Assembly (NCBI GenBank): GCA_009739215.1
Contig: VSJF01000006.1
Span: 1,054,001 to 1,118,000 of the forward strand
DNA: 64,000 nt
From: Floccularia luteovirens
Taxonomy: Eukaryota; Basidiomycota; Agaricomycetes; Agaricales; Squamanitaceae
Direction of reading: 5' to 3'
Made by a program: the position numbers and the translations under genes. How positions within the stretch are numbered: position 1 is the stretch's first letter; every line of letters starts with the position of its first letter. This document shows, piece by piece, positions 25,598 to 37,169 of this stretch. Under the pieces are notes generated by a model. The model searched no databases and had not been told where the DNA came from. It saw only the letters and a list, made by a program, of their open reading frames with translations.

Positions 25598-26097
25598 GTA
25601 TATTTGGACTGGGATACGCTGTAGTAGTATAAAGTTCTGAAGCTTTCAAGTATATGTATGAATCATAAATCGATGGAATGTTTCTATATCTGTTAGTCAT
25701 GTTTTGAATAACTAGTTATCTACGCGGGACAGTCCGGAGACTGCCGCGCTGTGCACTTTCCCTGCTTGTTTATGCTATTAGCCAGGTTGGGAGCGACCCG
25801 CAACCATTTCTATTCACAATACAACGCAGCTCACAAATCGGTAGATATCATTCATCATAATATTTCCCTTGTGACTCAGAGGTCCGACTTCTCACTGACT
25901 CTGTTATTGCATTTATAAGTGAACCACTGTAGTGCAAGTGACTATGTTAACCTGACTGTGAACTTCTATTTCAACAGGCACACACTCTTGGGCTGTTCAG
26001 CTTGTTCCATAAGTCATACGTTCCTCCAGGGATAACAGATCAACACATTCGATATCATCATCTTATTCATAGAAGAGCAGCGAGTTTACTTGCAAAC
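25598..26097. other. Spacer
   Basis: 500 bp between the hydrolase stop and the TPT1 start chosen here. An in-frame upstream ATG at 26,002 could lengthen TPT1 by 32 residues. Nothing else recognised. Confidence 0.45.
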
Positions 26098-27289
26098 ATG
26101 GAACAGCAGTCATCAGACGCCGTGAATGATGTCAAGTCAGATGGTGAAACGAACGCAGGAGAAGGGTCCAAAGACACCACTACTATAACCACCGGGAATA
26201 AACATCAAACCACAGCCAAAGGAAAGCAACGCAACAAAAAGTCAAAAAAACCTCAGACATCTTCACCGTCATCCAATCAACAACAAAGTCCGGGTACAAA
26301 CAAACCACCTGGTAGTCGACTGCGTGGGTTGAGAAAGGATTCTGAAGACATACGTTTATCAAAGACTATATCATGGCTCTTGCGGCATGGCGCACAGAGT
26401 GCGGGATTGCCTATACGAGAGGATGGCTTTTCACGGATAGATGATTTGGTAGGTGATTGTCCATATTTTCTTCTGCGTGTTCCCCACAAAGTCACCTTGT
26501 GGACTCGCTGTGAATTTCAGTTTATATGATTGTTCGGACACAGTGCTGACAATCTATCTTACATTCTTACAGTTGTATCTACCACATTTCCGAGAGTTTG
26601 ATCTGGACCTAGAGAAATTGCGTGCGATTGTGGATGCGGATGAAAAACAGCGTTTTTCTCTTCGATTCGAAGGGGATGGTAGCTCGGGGGCATGGTGGAT
26701 AAAGGCTGCCCAAGGGCATACAATCGAGGTGAGCTTTAACGCTAGCTAGGACGTCCATCTTTGTGGTGTAGCTGCATTGTAAATGATATGACCCGTTGCT
26801 TGAAAAGACAGTGAAATTGGAAATGAAACCTATTCTATCTGTCAGTGACATACCATCTGGAATTGCCGTTCATGGGACAACTAGAGATGCGTGGCGTAAG
26901 ATTCGTAAGTTTCAACATTTTAGGTACTATTTATAATTCTAAATCCATGCATAGAAACACAAGGATTATCAAGGATGGCCAGGAACCATATCCACTTAGC
27001 GCAAGGTTATGGGGGGGATAATGTGATCAGTGGTATGTTCCCCTTTTCCTTATTTTTGACGCGAGCCCAAAGACCTATTTGACCAGGCATGCGCAAGTCC
27101 TCTCAAATATTTATCTTTGTCAATGTACAGAAAGCGCTAGACGCGGGTTACCTTTTCTTCCTATCGGAAAATGGAGTGGTGCTTACCGAGGGTGACGCGT
27201 CAGGATTTTTGAAACCTGAATATTTTGAGAGGGTAGAGACTGTGAACAGAGAGGTTCTCGGTGGATGGCAAAAAGATGCAAAGGCTTGA
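26098..27289 (+). CDS. TPT1: tRNA 2'-phosphotransferase TPT1
   Basis: A disordered Lys/Gln/Ser-rich leader (about 80 residues) precedes the KptA/Tpt1 core: IRLSKTISWLLRHGAQSAGL, REDGFSRIDDL, then LEKLRAIVDADEKQRFSL, SGIAVHGTTRDAW, RMARNHIHLAQGYG, SGMRKSSQIFIFVNVQKALD and LFFLSENGVVLTEG. The catalytic residues expected of the family (RH in LLRHG, H in VHGT, R in MARNHIH, R in GMRK) are visible. Tpt1 removes the 2'-phosphate left at the splice junction of tRNA after fungal tRNA ligation, using NAD. Four introns. Start: the ATG at 26,098 is preferred; an in-frame ATG at 26,002 is also possible. Confidence 0.95.
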
Positions 27290-27444
27290 GATGAATATAT
27301 ACAATAAAACTACGTTAGAGTCGGACAGATTCTGTCAAATTGATTTCAAATAATGGACGCGACGGTCACGTGGACATGTTCTCTTGAATCAAATTGTCGG
27401 GTCTTCTAATAGTCTCGAGTCTTATTACTCCTGTACTTTGGTAG

Positions 27445-30400
27445 ATGGACAAGCTTTGTGCTTCAGGCGACAGTATCAATTTTAATGACCCCTCCTATCG
27501 CTTACCGACGCGTCCTATAACCCACAATACTTCAAGCAGAGTCTTCGAGGACTTTGGCACCACTTTTCATGCCCAGACGAAATCGTCTCAGCAATCTAAA
27601 TCGAAGCAGACGCGTAAACCTATTCAAAAAGGGTCTTCTGGGGCCTGGCCAGCTGGTGGTCATTTAGATGATATCACCGACTCACAAAGCGAGGACGAGA
27701 TAGACTTCCTTTCTCAGCCTTCAGATGATCATGATATGGGGCATGCACGGAAGGGCAAGCATAAAGCGACTGACACCGATGACGCTTCGTCAGCCTTACG
27801 AAATGTGCAGCCCCACGGTCACTCTCAGCTGTCGACTAGTAGTGTGCTTAAGGGTCTCAAGTTCAGAAAGAACAAGAGTGCAAGTACGTCAGCATCTGGC
27901 TCACAAACGGAAAAACATGGTATTCAGATGTCTTTATTTTCGAAAGTCGGACAACCTGACGATCAAAACTCTGTAAAAGGTTTGAAACCGTATAGAAATG
28001 ACTCGGAGACTGGCTCTCATCGTACATACGAGGACGAATGGAATGCTGGGATAACACTTCCTCTCCACCAAGGAAGTAACATTCGACATACCCCACAACG
28101 ACGGTCTTCTGTAGAACATACACCTACCGAACCAAAGCAGAAACCAAAGATTCTCCCGCGACGCGTCAAGAAGGCCCCTAATAACGAGAACGTGGAGCGC
28201 AATCCAGAAAGTAGCAAGCGGAAGCTGGTATCCCCGCGTCCGTCCATGTCTGATATTCCAGGAAAAACAACGGTGAAGAAGCCCAAAGTGGCCACTATCA
28301 AGAAACCTTCCGTGGACAAGAGCTTACTTGAAGGTATGCGTCTTCCGTCTTCGTCTTCGTACGAGTCAGATGCATCATCGACCGAGGAATTGTATGATCC
28401 CCGACATCGTCGTAGGGTGAGGCAATCTAGCCAAGTCAAGAAGAAGGCCGAACCAAAGGACTTTCCGCTTGACCTTACGCCATCTGATATACCCCGCAAG
28501 AAGTGTACCAAAGTCACAGACCTCGCTCCTGTGCCCAAAGCATTTCCACTTTCCCCGCTTCTAGAAGCTAGAGCTAAGAAAGTTCTTAATGGTGCCAGTA
28601 CTACTATCAAGCGCAAAAGCAAGGCAAAAAACACTGTAGACAGTCTCTTTACAGACTCTGAGGGTGGAGGAGCTAGCGACACTGGTTCAATCCTCGTCGC
28701 CCAGCCATTCCCTATGAGTTCACAGATGATGTTTGGGAACTCGTCGTCTGAAATGACTGGACCTGAACATCCAACGGCGGAAAAGAGGAAACCCCCAGAT
28801 ACCGAAGAGAGACCTAAAATTGGAAGGAATGACAACGTGTATGTATACTTTTATTCCAGTATACACTGATATCTTACTTTAATGGCATTTTCAGGGAAAT
28901 GGCTGCGAATATCACCTACGACTACGACGAAGATGAAGACACAGGTATGAGCAGACACATTTTTTTAGGAATGTTGTTTTTCACTTGAAATACAGTTACC
29001 TTGTCACCAAATGTGGATCCTCGCACTTTGTGCCCATATTGTGATAGTCCGCTCCCTCTCTCACCAAGTCCACTTCTTGCGCGTCTCCTCATTGCTGTGG
29101 GCAAAAAATCTCGCCCCGATCCTAGACCTGGGAACCCTCTTGGTCGGAAAGCTCCGTCAACTGCGTTCATTACTGTTTGTCAGCGGCATCGTTTCGAAAG
29201 TGAAATCCTACCACAAGCTGAAAGAAAAGGTTGGCCAATGAAAATAGATTGGAAGAAACTTGGCGACAGAGTGAAGCGGATGCGCAGTTCTCTACAGGCA
29301 CTAATAGATGACGACCCAGGAGACGTTGAAGATGATGGGTGGTTAGAGACATGGAAACCACAGGGAGCTCGGACCAGGTGCATTTTCTGGCAAGAAGTAA
29401 TGGAGGAGGTCAAGTCGAAAGGGTCGAGGGCTTTAGCAGGTGTTCGTGGTCAGTTCTCTAGTTTCGAAAAGACACAACCTGGATAGTAAGCATCAACCAT
29501 TCAAATTGAGTTCTCAGCTCAAAATGTTTTTAGCTATGGTGAACAAGGATCAGTAATCATATACCAGACTCTATATAACCTCTTCCCACCATCTGCATTT
29601 AGCCAGGACTCAGTAGCACCGCTAACGGCCACCGAGTTTATCCAGCGCGTTCTAGTTCCTGAAGTTGGCGTTAGACTCATTATGGAAGATAAATCCTTAC
29701 AGGGCGACACTGGAATGGAAAAAGCGGTTCAAATACTCAGAGAGAGTTCTAGCTACGGTGCTACTATGTTCCCTGATGACATGGGGGAGAGGAACGCTCC
29801 AAAAATGAAACTAGGCGATCAAGGCGGCGTGGTTGACGAGGAACTTGGTATTGGGGATCTCATTGTTATGGAACGAGCTCGGAAGAGGAGGAAAGAGTTG
29901 GAAGAGGAAGGAGACGAGATGTTCATAGAGGATGGGGCACCAAGCAGTGAACAGAATGACGGAGAGGTAGATTTTCCAGAAGCCGAAATAGTTCCTCATA
30001 GGTCCAAACCGCGGCCCAAGCCAATAAAGAACGTAAACATCACAAGCTTGGGCTCTTTACCAACACGGAGAAGGATGAAGACCACGAAGGCAGATGCAGG
30101 CGACACAGATTCTGCAATGGACGTCTCTGATACTAGTTCGAACACAAATACACGCGGTAGACACCCATCGCTTTCTACAAACAAGTTTGTTCCTGGCATT
30201 GAGTCGAAGATGACTAGGACCCGAGCTGCCTCCCGATCCGTTAGTAAGGCAAGGAGCACCCAAGCCACGCGATCAAGCAGGAATCACGATAGCGATGCTG
30301 ATAATAGTGACCAGAGACATGTCAAAGTCCGTAAACGTGTCGCTCCGAAACTCTCTAACGGCAGGGAGCAGAACCTGAATGATGCGACGCCTGTTGCAAA

Positions 30401-30509
30401 ACGTAGATCGAACGGAGAAAACGATGATACGCCGAAAGTTATACGACTACATACGTCATCGATTATTCCGTCACGGAAGAAGAATACTGAACCCAGCTCT
30501 TCGGGGTAA
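27445..30509 (+). CDS. RTC4: RTC4-domain protein with long disordered arms
   Basis: A long N-terminal exon (about 465 residues) is Ser/Lys/Asp-rich and disordered with SQSEDEID-type acidic motifs. The RTC4 domain follows: TLCPYCDSPLP, GNPLGRKAPST, VCQRHRFESEILPQAERKGW, PMKIDWKKLGDRVKRM, then (after an intron) YGEQGSVIIYQTLYNLFP, ATEFIQRVLVPEVGVRLIME and SSSYGATMFPDD. The C-terminal third is again disordered and basic. In yeast, Rtc4 (restriction of telomere capping 4) is a nuclear protein of about 400 aa; this one is about 970 aa. The C-P-Y-C pair and H may bind zinc (inference). Three introns; stop TAA at 30,507, although a gtaagt there could extend it by one small exon. Confidence 0.85.
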
Positions 30510-30899
30510 GTGCTTCGGAATGTCATTTGAACAATATTCTGACTGGAAGTTCAGCATGACGGATGACATGAACACGGTCAAAAGATCTCATAAATCTCAT
30601 TCCTGGTTGCTTAGTGATACCTCCCGGTCATCAATCGATGATCATTGATTTTAGAACGGATCCTCAGGAAGCACAACCGAGTCCTTGACCTGGCTGGACT
30701 TAAAATAGTACCCTCTAATTATATTTGACGTTCATTATACTCTAATGCCATGTTCCTCTATGCTTCAAAGCTTTACCGTTTAACGTTTAACGTTACCCCT
30801 AAGCGTCCGCGTCAAACTGACACAGTTTTTAGGCCTTGGTAACGTGACTACAACGCGTTCAAGATTCCTACTTTGTTCTCTTCCACTGACGAACCAGAC
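30510..30899. other. Spacer RTC4 to F-box gene
   Basis: 390 bp. A repeated cgtttaa motif (30,776-30,794) lies about 110 bp upstream of the next start. Otherwise nothing seen. Confidence 0.4.
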
Positions 30900-32172
30900 A
30901 TGCCCCGACACGGAATACTTCCCCGCTCTCGTTCCTCTAGGTCTTATCAAAATAATACTAAAAGTCCATCTACTGATTTACCTTCTCCCCGCTTTCCAAT
31001 CGAAATTTTAGACCGCATTATTGAACTAGTAATTGCTTGTAACTCTTTGACCAGCCATGCTTTCGGTTCAATTGCTTCGTTCACTCTTGCTTCATCAACA
31101 CTCCGTCAAATTGCTCTCAGACGATATTTTCACACTATCTCCTCGGATAGTCGAAAACACTGGGCCGGGACTTATAGACTTCTCTCCGCACAAGATGAGG
31201 CCTTAGGCAGGTCTCGAGCATATATTTGGGTTCGGTTAGTCCAAATATATGCGCCATTTTTACACCTGATACATCATTGTATGCGCACCAATACCAGGTC
31301 ACTGTACGCACCATCCGATGTGCTGTCTGACAATCCTGAAAGACTGGTATCCTTGATCCGCCTGGAGACTCTAGGAATAGACTTCGCCCGCGAAGGTCTC
31401 TCAACGCAGCAGACACGCGCTAACCTACTATTAAAACATCTAGATACGAACAAGACTCCTATAAACATAACCACCTTGACCGTTTCAAAGCTCCCAAAGA
31501 TCGATGTCTCTTTGTTGCGCCTGATTGCAGCTGCTCTGCCCGGCCTTATCAATCTTCATCTGAACTGCACAGAAAGATTAGAGATGGGTTGTTGTTTGAT
31601 CTGCTTTGAGGATAGTCTAAGTTGCACACTCCATTCACCGATCCCAGACACATACATAAGTGTTAAAGATCTAGCAGTAAGCTCACTCTTTCAATTTGGG
31701 GGTCGAAACTGGCTCTTGTACACTTTTCTCATAGTTGGCCTTCGCAAATTCCCTTAAATCGCTCAAAAATCTTACTGATCTCCATTTGGGAATGTATCTA
31801 TCTGACGAACAGCTCTTGTACTCTCACATAGCTCATCCAGTATCACCATCCGCCAGCAACGAATCACTTGGATGTCGTATATGTCTTGAAGCTTTCAATG
31901 TTGTGCGGAGCAGAGAACTCGAAGCTAGCTTGATCATAGCGCAACGACTCAAGGCCCTGCAAACCATTGGATGGAGTTCGTTCTTCGGGAGTATATCAAA
32001 AATTTGTATCAAGCCACGAGATTGTGGAAAGCAGTCAAATGATGGCGGAGAACATAGTGAGGCAGAAGAAAGCCACAAATCCATCGGGACTGACCAATGT
32101 ATGCGAACTGAGGTCAGGATTCAGAGGATCAATGGGAGGATTAAGGTCGGTAGGATGCGACCATGTTACTAA
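30900..32172 (+). CDS. F-box-like protein
   Basis: MPRHGILPRSRSSRSYQN, then FPIEILDRIIELVIACNS and ASFTLASSTLRQIALRRYFH, an F-box-like helical pair of the kind very common in Agaricomycetes. A leucine-rich middle follows (LVSLIRLETLGIDF, LTVSKLPKIDVSLLRLIAAA, SLKSLKNLTDLHLGMYL). The C-terminus has QRLKALQTIGWSSFF and RTEVRIQRINGRIKV, typical of these proteins. Two introns (about 31,234-31,299 and 31,679-31,730). F-box proteins select substrates for SCF ubiquitin ligases; the target is unknown. The final exon reads to 32,172 in frame. Confidence 0.75.
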
Positions 32173-32475
32173 GGTGCTAAACTTTTTTTTGCCTGAAACA
32201 TGGTTACGAGGCGTTTATGTAGTTATTTATACAGCATAAGTACGACTGGCCGCTACATGAACGCGTACAATGTCGAAGCATTATTATGGCCGTGGATAGT
32301 TATAAAAAAGAAAAGACAATAGATGGTTAATGTTATCGCGCCACCGGGTGGCCTCAAAGGCGAGAAGGCCACAGAAAGGAAACCATAAAACTGATCGATC
32401 TCGTTTATAGCGTCCAACTGTCTACCTGCGACAAAGAAGCTCGTGTAACCCTTCTCCTATATCGCAAAACTAATC
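32173..32475. other. Spacer
   Basis: 303 bp between two tandem plus-strand genes, presumed 3' UTR and promoter. Nothing else recognised. Confidence 0.45.
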
Positions 32476-33489
32476 ATGATCAGGTCTGAAGCAAAAACTG
32501 CCGAATTCGCTCGACTGTTTGATCTTTTTGAAACCTTGAAATCGCGTCGGACACGATCGAAATCTATTGGAGCAGGCATGCCCGCTTCCCTTGATGACAC
32601 AAAGCCGGTTGCAATTCCTGCAGATCTGGCACCCATCATCGCTAGCTTGGCTTCCATTGTTGGCATAGGCGATTCCCAAGTCAAACGAAGGAGCCGGAAG
32701 GGTCACGGTGGAGAGACCCTCAAGAATGGTGTAGACCTGGACTCGGAGGACGATGAATCGCTTGCAAAATTTCCGCTTGGGAAACAGTACCCGTTTACGT
32801 TTAAGATGATGTTACACAAGCTCTACGAGCTCGACGACTGGGCGAAGAAGGTGAAGGAGGTATTAGAAAGGTCACAGATCGAATATAAGCCATTGTCCGA
32901 TAATGAAAAGAAATTCAATGCGACGGTCCGGGAGAATGCCATGAATACGGAATATTCACACCAAGGGGGCAGTCTTCAATTCAAGATTGCGGCGAATGGG
33001 GGGAGGCGAACGACTCAAAACACCAGGCAACGGAGTTATTCAGTAGCATGTATAGGCAAGCCAAGAGGAACGAATATTCTGACGGTACCGGCCCCGAAGC
33101 TAGAGGGTCAGCAGCAAATAAGAATTTTGAAGAAGAGGTGTGTCGGTAGGAGAAAATCCATCAGTGGTCCCTTCATCGGAGCTGAGGGGGTTGGAATGGG
33201 GTGGGTGTACGACGCAGCTATTTCATGCACCGAAAACGAAATTACACCGCAAGATAGCAAGGTCACATTCGCTACCCAGGCATTGGCTCCAACGACTAAA
33301 CGCGCCAGGTACCCCTCTTTAGGAGTAGGTGGCAAAAGGAAAATATGTAATACTGGGAGGAGGGCGAGTGCCGGAGTGCCGGGGAGTTTTTCGCGCACAA
33401 TTGGAAACAACGATGGGTACTTATCCCACAATCCAGCTGTTCCAGATGAAACTGAGCGCAACAAGATGAAGAGACCTTTCATTCCATGA
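32476..33489 (+). CDS. Unknown basic protein, single exon
   Basis: An uninterrupted 337-codon frame, unusual here because it has no intron. The N-terminal third is helical (AEFARLFDLFETLKSRRTRS, then LAPIIASLASIVGIGDSQV), the middle has YPFTFKMMLHKLYELDDWAK and VKEVLERSQIEYKPLSDNEK, and the C-terminal half is Arg/Lys/Gly-rich and disordered. I do not recognise the family. The mix of a folded helical front and a basic tail suggests a nucleic-acid or chromatin-associated protein, but this is a guess. Codon use looks like that of its neighbours, and the in-frame length makes a chance ORF unlikely. The ATG at 32,476 is the first in frame. Confidence 0.75.
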   Translation: MIRSEAKTAEFARLFDLFETLKSRRTRSKSIGAGMPASLDDTKPVAIPADLAPIIASLASIVGIGDSQVKRRSRKGHGGETLKNGVDLDSEDDESLAKFPLGKQYPFTFKMMLHKLYELDDWAKKVKEVLERSQIEYKPLSDNEKKFNATVRENAMNTEYSHQGGSLQFKIAANGGRRTTQNTRQRSYSVACIGKPRGTNILTVPAPKLEGQQQIRILKKRCVGRRKSISGPFIGAEGVGMGWVYDAAISCTENEITPQDSKVTFATQALAPTTKRARYPSLGVGGKRKICNTGRRASAGVPGSFSRTIGNNDGYLSHNPAVPDETERNKMKRPFIP

Positions 33490-34167
33490 AGGGAGATTTA
33501 GATTATATGGACACCAAACATCAATTATTTGTTCTTATCATTCACTGTAAGATATATACATTCAGTTCTAGGATTGTTTCTGTCTGTTTAACAATAATTA
33601 CCTTGAAATTTATATAGTTGACGGACTTTCGGCCAACCTTTTTCCGGATAGAAAATACCCCAGATACCCCCAACAATTCAATGCATCTGTTTAAAAACAC
33701 AAGGCGAATCGCGACTACTGTAGTTGCGAATCAGTTTGATGTTCCACGATTGATGCATTTTATTCCCGGAAAATGTCGGTTCAGTTTCAGGAGATCGATC
33801 GTCGGAGGGAGTGTGTAGGTCCGTATGTACTGCGTAATATCTTGACTAAGGTTAAATTGAACAAATCAGCATCAATCCCACGACGTGGGACAATTTTACT
33901 GGAACTTGCGTGTTTGTGTTGCAAACCTCAAGGGTTTTTCTCTTTTCAATTCTTCGGCAAATTCAGGTATCAATATCCAAAAGGCACTTCCGTTGATGCG
34001 ACATGCTGTCACCACCTAGAACAATTCCCCGCCGATGAATGTCGGTGTAGGAATCGTTGATGCTTCAGAGTTGACCTTGGTATTTGGAATCTACTTTTCA
34101 GTGTCCAAAATAAGTGTTCCTTACCAGTCTAAAATGGTGCAGAAGCCGTTATCTGGGCATCCCCGCC
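33490..34167. other. Spacer between convergent genes
   Basis: 678 bp between the 3' ends of the unknown single-exon gene and the KAT14-like gene. The frames at 33,618-33,818 and 33,773-34,060 show no motif. Nothing else seen. Confidence 0.45.
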
Positions 34168-35700
34168 CTATTTCTGTCGCAATCGCAATTTAAAAGCATT
34201 TCTCGATAAGCGAGACATGGGATCCAGATAGCCCTCATATAAGTTTGCAACAAACTCTTCCGCCTTAAACCCGAATCGATTATACAAAAGCTGTAAGTGT
34301 CGACCAGTCAGCAGGTCCAAACCTTATATGAGAGGACGAACCATTGCGGAGTTGTTGACAGAGACGTGAAGTGTTATGTCTTTATTGGGATTTAACGTTA
34401 TGAGATGGTAAAGCATCGTGCTAAACCGATATTAGTTGTGTATTTTCATACGCTTGTGAGCTAACCTTGCAATCTGGGCCTTGTCCCAACCGGCCTTGAC
34501 GGCGAGATATGTAATATATGTCTCATGCGGAGAACTCAAGATGGCTACCCCAACAACCAGCTTTCTATAATTCGCAACGATTGTACATTTCTCCGGCCAG
34601 TATTCAAGAGAATCAGTCACTATGCTAGACGTTCAGCGACAAAATTTGGTAATTTAGATCATATAACATCGTCTCACCATCAATTCCCGTCCAGAAAGAT
34701 CTTTGCAGAAGATCGTGCACTTGAGGTAGGTGCCATTCTTGTAAACTTGTATATATGATGGGAGCCAAAGTTGCCATTGGCTGTTCTCTGTCAGGGCTGA
34801 GAATTTTGTGTGGAGATAACAATTTAATACACGTCGTGAGAGAGGGACCATTCAATATCTTACTAGGCCAGGCTGTAATGATCCCAAATGTCATTCATGA
34901 GACTCATCCACAGCGTCGTTGTCTCGCAATCAACGGCAATCAGTCCTGACGTATTTTTTGCCCTGGTACCTTGTAGTCGTGAGAGGAATGAATTCTCAAA
35001 AGGTGTCGTTTGTATAGTATGGAGCGCGTCCAGGACAGCTTGATTAACAGCTAAAGGTGATGGTGACGGAGGCAATGGTGTCACAGGACCGTCAGTAACC
35101 TCAACATTTCGTGCAAACGTTTTAGCTCGGCGTCTTTCCTAAAAAAGATGTAAGCGAAGATGTTTTGGAAAATTTTCAGACATGTTACAGCCACTCACAT
35201 GATTCAAAAGCAATTTACGATAACTGATTCGCTTTAAAAGGGTGGCGGGCTGCTCAGATGTATATCCATTGATAAATGATGTTGCTTCTGACTTAGTCAA
35301 TGGTATCAATGGCAATCCCTGTATCTGGCGTTCAAAGTAAGGAATTTGATGGTTGAAAGATAGTCACATTTTGGTCAAATTCAATTGCGCGCTTTTGTTG
35401 TCCGACCCGTACTTGCATATATTCCGGGAGTAGTTTATCCATCACAACCTCAAATGGCTCATAATCAGCGATTCCTGTCGGACTATGAAGCCCAGCTTGA
35501 ATAAAGATTGGTTCCAAAGAGACAGAAGGTATAGTATCATTGCTGAATCTATTCGAAAATTTCTTCCGTTTGCGAGAGTTCCCGTGGTGACGCTGTTTCT
35601 GGAGACTTCCGTTAAGACTGAAAGCGGAGAATCAAATGAAAATCACAACCTGTGGTTCTGAATGTTGAAATACACTAGGATAACTTATGTTTTCTGCCAT
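34168..35700 (-). CDS. KAT14/CSRP2BP-like GNAT acetyltransferase
   Basis: ATG at 35700-35698. First exons: MAENISYPSVFQHSEPQ, KQRHHGNSRKRKKFSN, FIQAGLHSPTGIADYEPFEV, then IQGLPLIPLTKSEATSF, LLKRISYRKLLLNH and ERRRAKTFARNVEV. The C-terminal GNAT domain reads IIYTSLQEWHLPQVHDLL, RSFWTGID, NYRKLVVGVAILSSP, TYITYLAVKAGWDKAQIAR, TMLYHLITLNPNKDITLHVS, NNSAMLLYNRFGFKAEEFV and a final SRNAFKLRLRQK. This order (FWxGID, YITYLAV, LHVS, AMLLYxRFGF) matches animal KAT14 of the ATAC complex. Two regions are unsure: 35,300-35,400, where a 43-nt or 88-nt intron must be removed to avoid a stop, and 34,830-34,990, where frame changes before the GNAT domain. Confidence 0.75.
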
Positions 35701-37169
35701 GTTATAACTGGGCCTGTGAAGAGGACGGGGTTGGATGTGTGTTATATCAAACGGACCACATATACAGTCACGTGATAACATTATAAGCAACAGATGTCTT
35801 TGTCAACGTATAACTTGAATATAATGTAAATCAAGTTAAATCATTCAAGTCCTACTTGTAGCTGACCCGAAACAGTCGCTCAAGATGAGCCTGAGTCCGC
35901 TACAGCCGAAGTATGACATGAAGAACCCCAGGCTCGCAAACTCTTGTCTCTGATTGAGTTGCGGGAGAAGAAGCGAACTGGAAACCGACGCACTTCTCCA
36001 ATCACTATCAAAAATCTCCAGCATAGTTGAACCTGCCAGGTTCGCAAAGAGAACGTCTTTTCGAATAGCGGGTCATATAGCTAATCAACTGTCGGGAAGG
36101 GGCGGTATATCGCTAGTAATTTTGCTAGCATCCACCCGCTCTGCCGGCGAAATGAGTACGACGTGCACGTAGTCAATACAATCCATGACAAGTGTTCACA
36201 TGCTCATGTGGTAGGGAACATCCAGCAATTTCATCTCAGCTAGCCAAGCGCTCCGCGGCATAAGTTCCTCGGGATCAATGAAATTAGTCCTTTACAAATA
36301 TCAACTCTGGGTTGCTCCCAATCACCCGACAAACTGGTCAGACCAGAGATCTTTTTGGGTCTGTAGCCGAGCTGGTTAATGAAGAAGGACTTTGTGGCAC
36401 CCTCCGCAGGTCCGTGATCTTTTGGGGTTCCTTTCACAATTGGGAATGACATACACTAACTATTTTTCCCCATCGCAACATTCGCGTATCAAGGTCTCGC
36501 GGGAGACCCTTACGAGATGTAGCCTGATCTTGCATGGAAGCTTACTCGTGCAGGAACAGAAATAGTACAAGGCCAAATATGCACCTTTTCAAATTACAAT
36601 AGTGTAAGCCATTCTACAAATTAGAATAGGACAACTACAATCATGTTATTGTGTACAAACGTGCCCTTATGGCTTCCTGAGTGCGATGATGAAATGGGGG
36701 TGGCAGTGATAGGTTGTGCATCACGAAATAGTATTTCAAGCGCTGTCACGGAGTTGAAGTGGGAATAAGCGTGTCGTTAAAGGCATAAGGGAATGGAGTA
36801 AAAACGATGCTGAGGACGTGTGCTACAATGATAGGATGAGATCTTGAAGATGGTTAAGATTCACTTTATAGGATGGGTCGTGGGGCAGGACTAGAGACTA
36901 ATCATCAAGGAAACTTGACAATCGTGAAAGTTGGAGCCTGGCGGAGAATACGCAACTTCCGTTTAACTGAGACCGTGATAGTTTGTATACAGTTTATGAC
37001 TGCTGCAGTAGATAGGTGGAACATGCCGAATGACGGACCATATTTGAGACGAGGAGACAGGAGTTGCATACTGAAAAGGGTTTACCGGAGCGAGTGCCGG
37101 AGGAGGGACCAAACGCTCACAGGAGACAACGTTGTTCCAGGGGTGTATGGGTATACCAAGCAGCTTGGA
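35701..37169. other. 1.47-kb region without recognisable gene
   Basis: Lies between the KAT14-like start (right side promoter on this gene's 5' end) and the Smr-gene stop. CACGTG occurs at 35,769-35,774, about 70 bp upstream of the KAT14-like start. The open frames at 35,954-36,172, 36,240-36,452 and 36,873-37,265 lack family motifs. A box-A-like tRNA element at about 36,366 has no matching box B. Confidence 0.45.

Noticed and set aside
28017..28835. 272-codon minus-strand frame
   Set aside because: It is antisense to the low-complexity first exon of the RTC4 gene; the plus frame carries the domain after splicing.
36240..36452. 70-codon minus-strand frame and a tRNA-like box A near 36,366
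   Set aside because: No protein motif, and no matching box B or cloverleaf for a tRNA.
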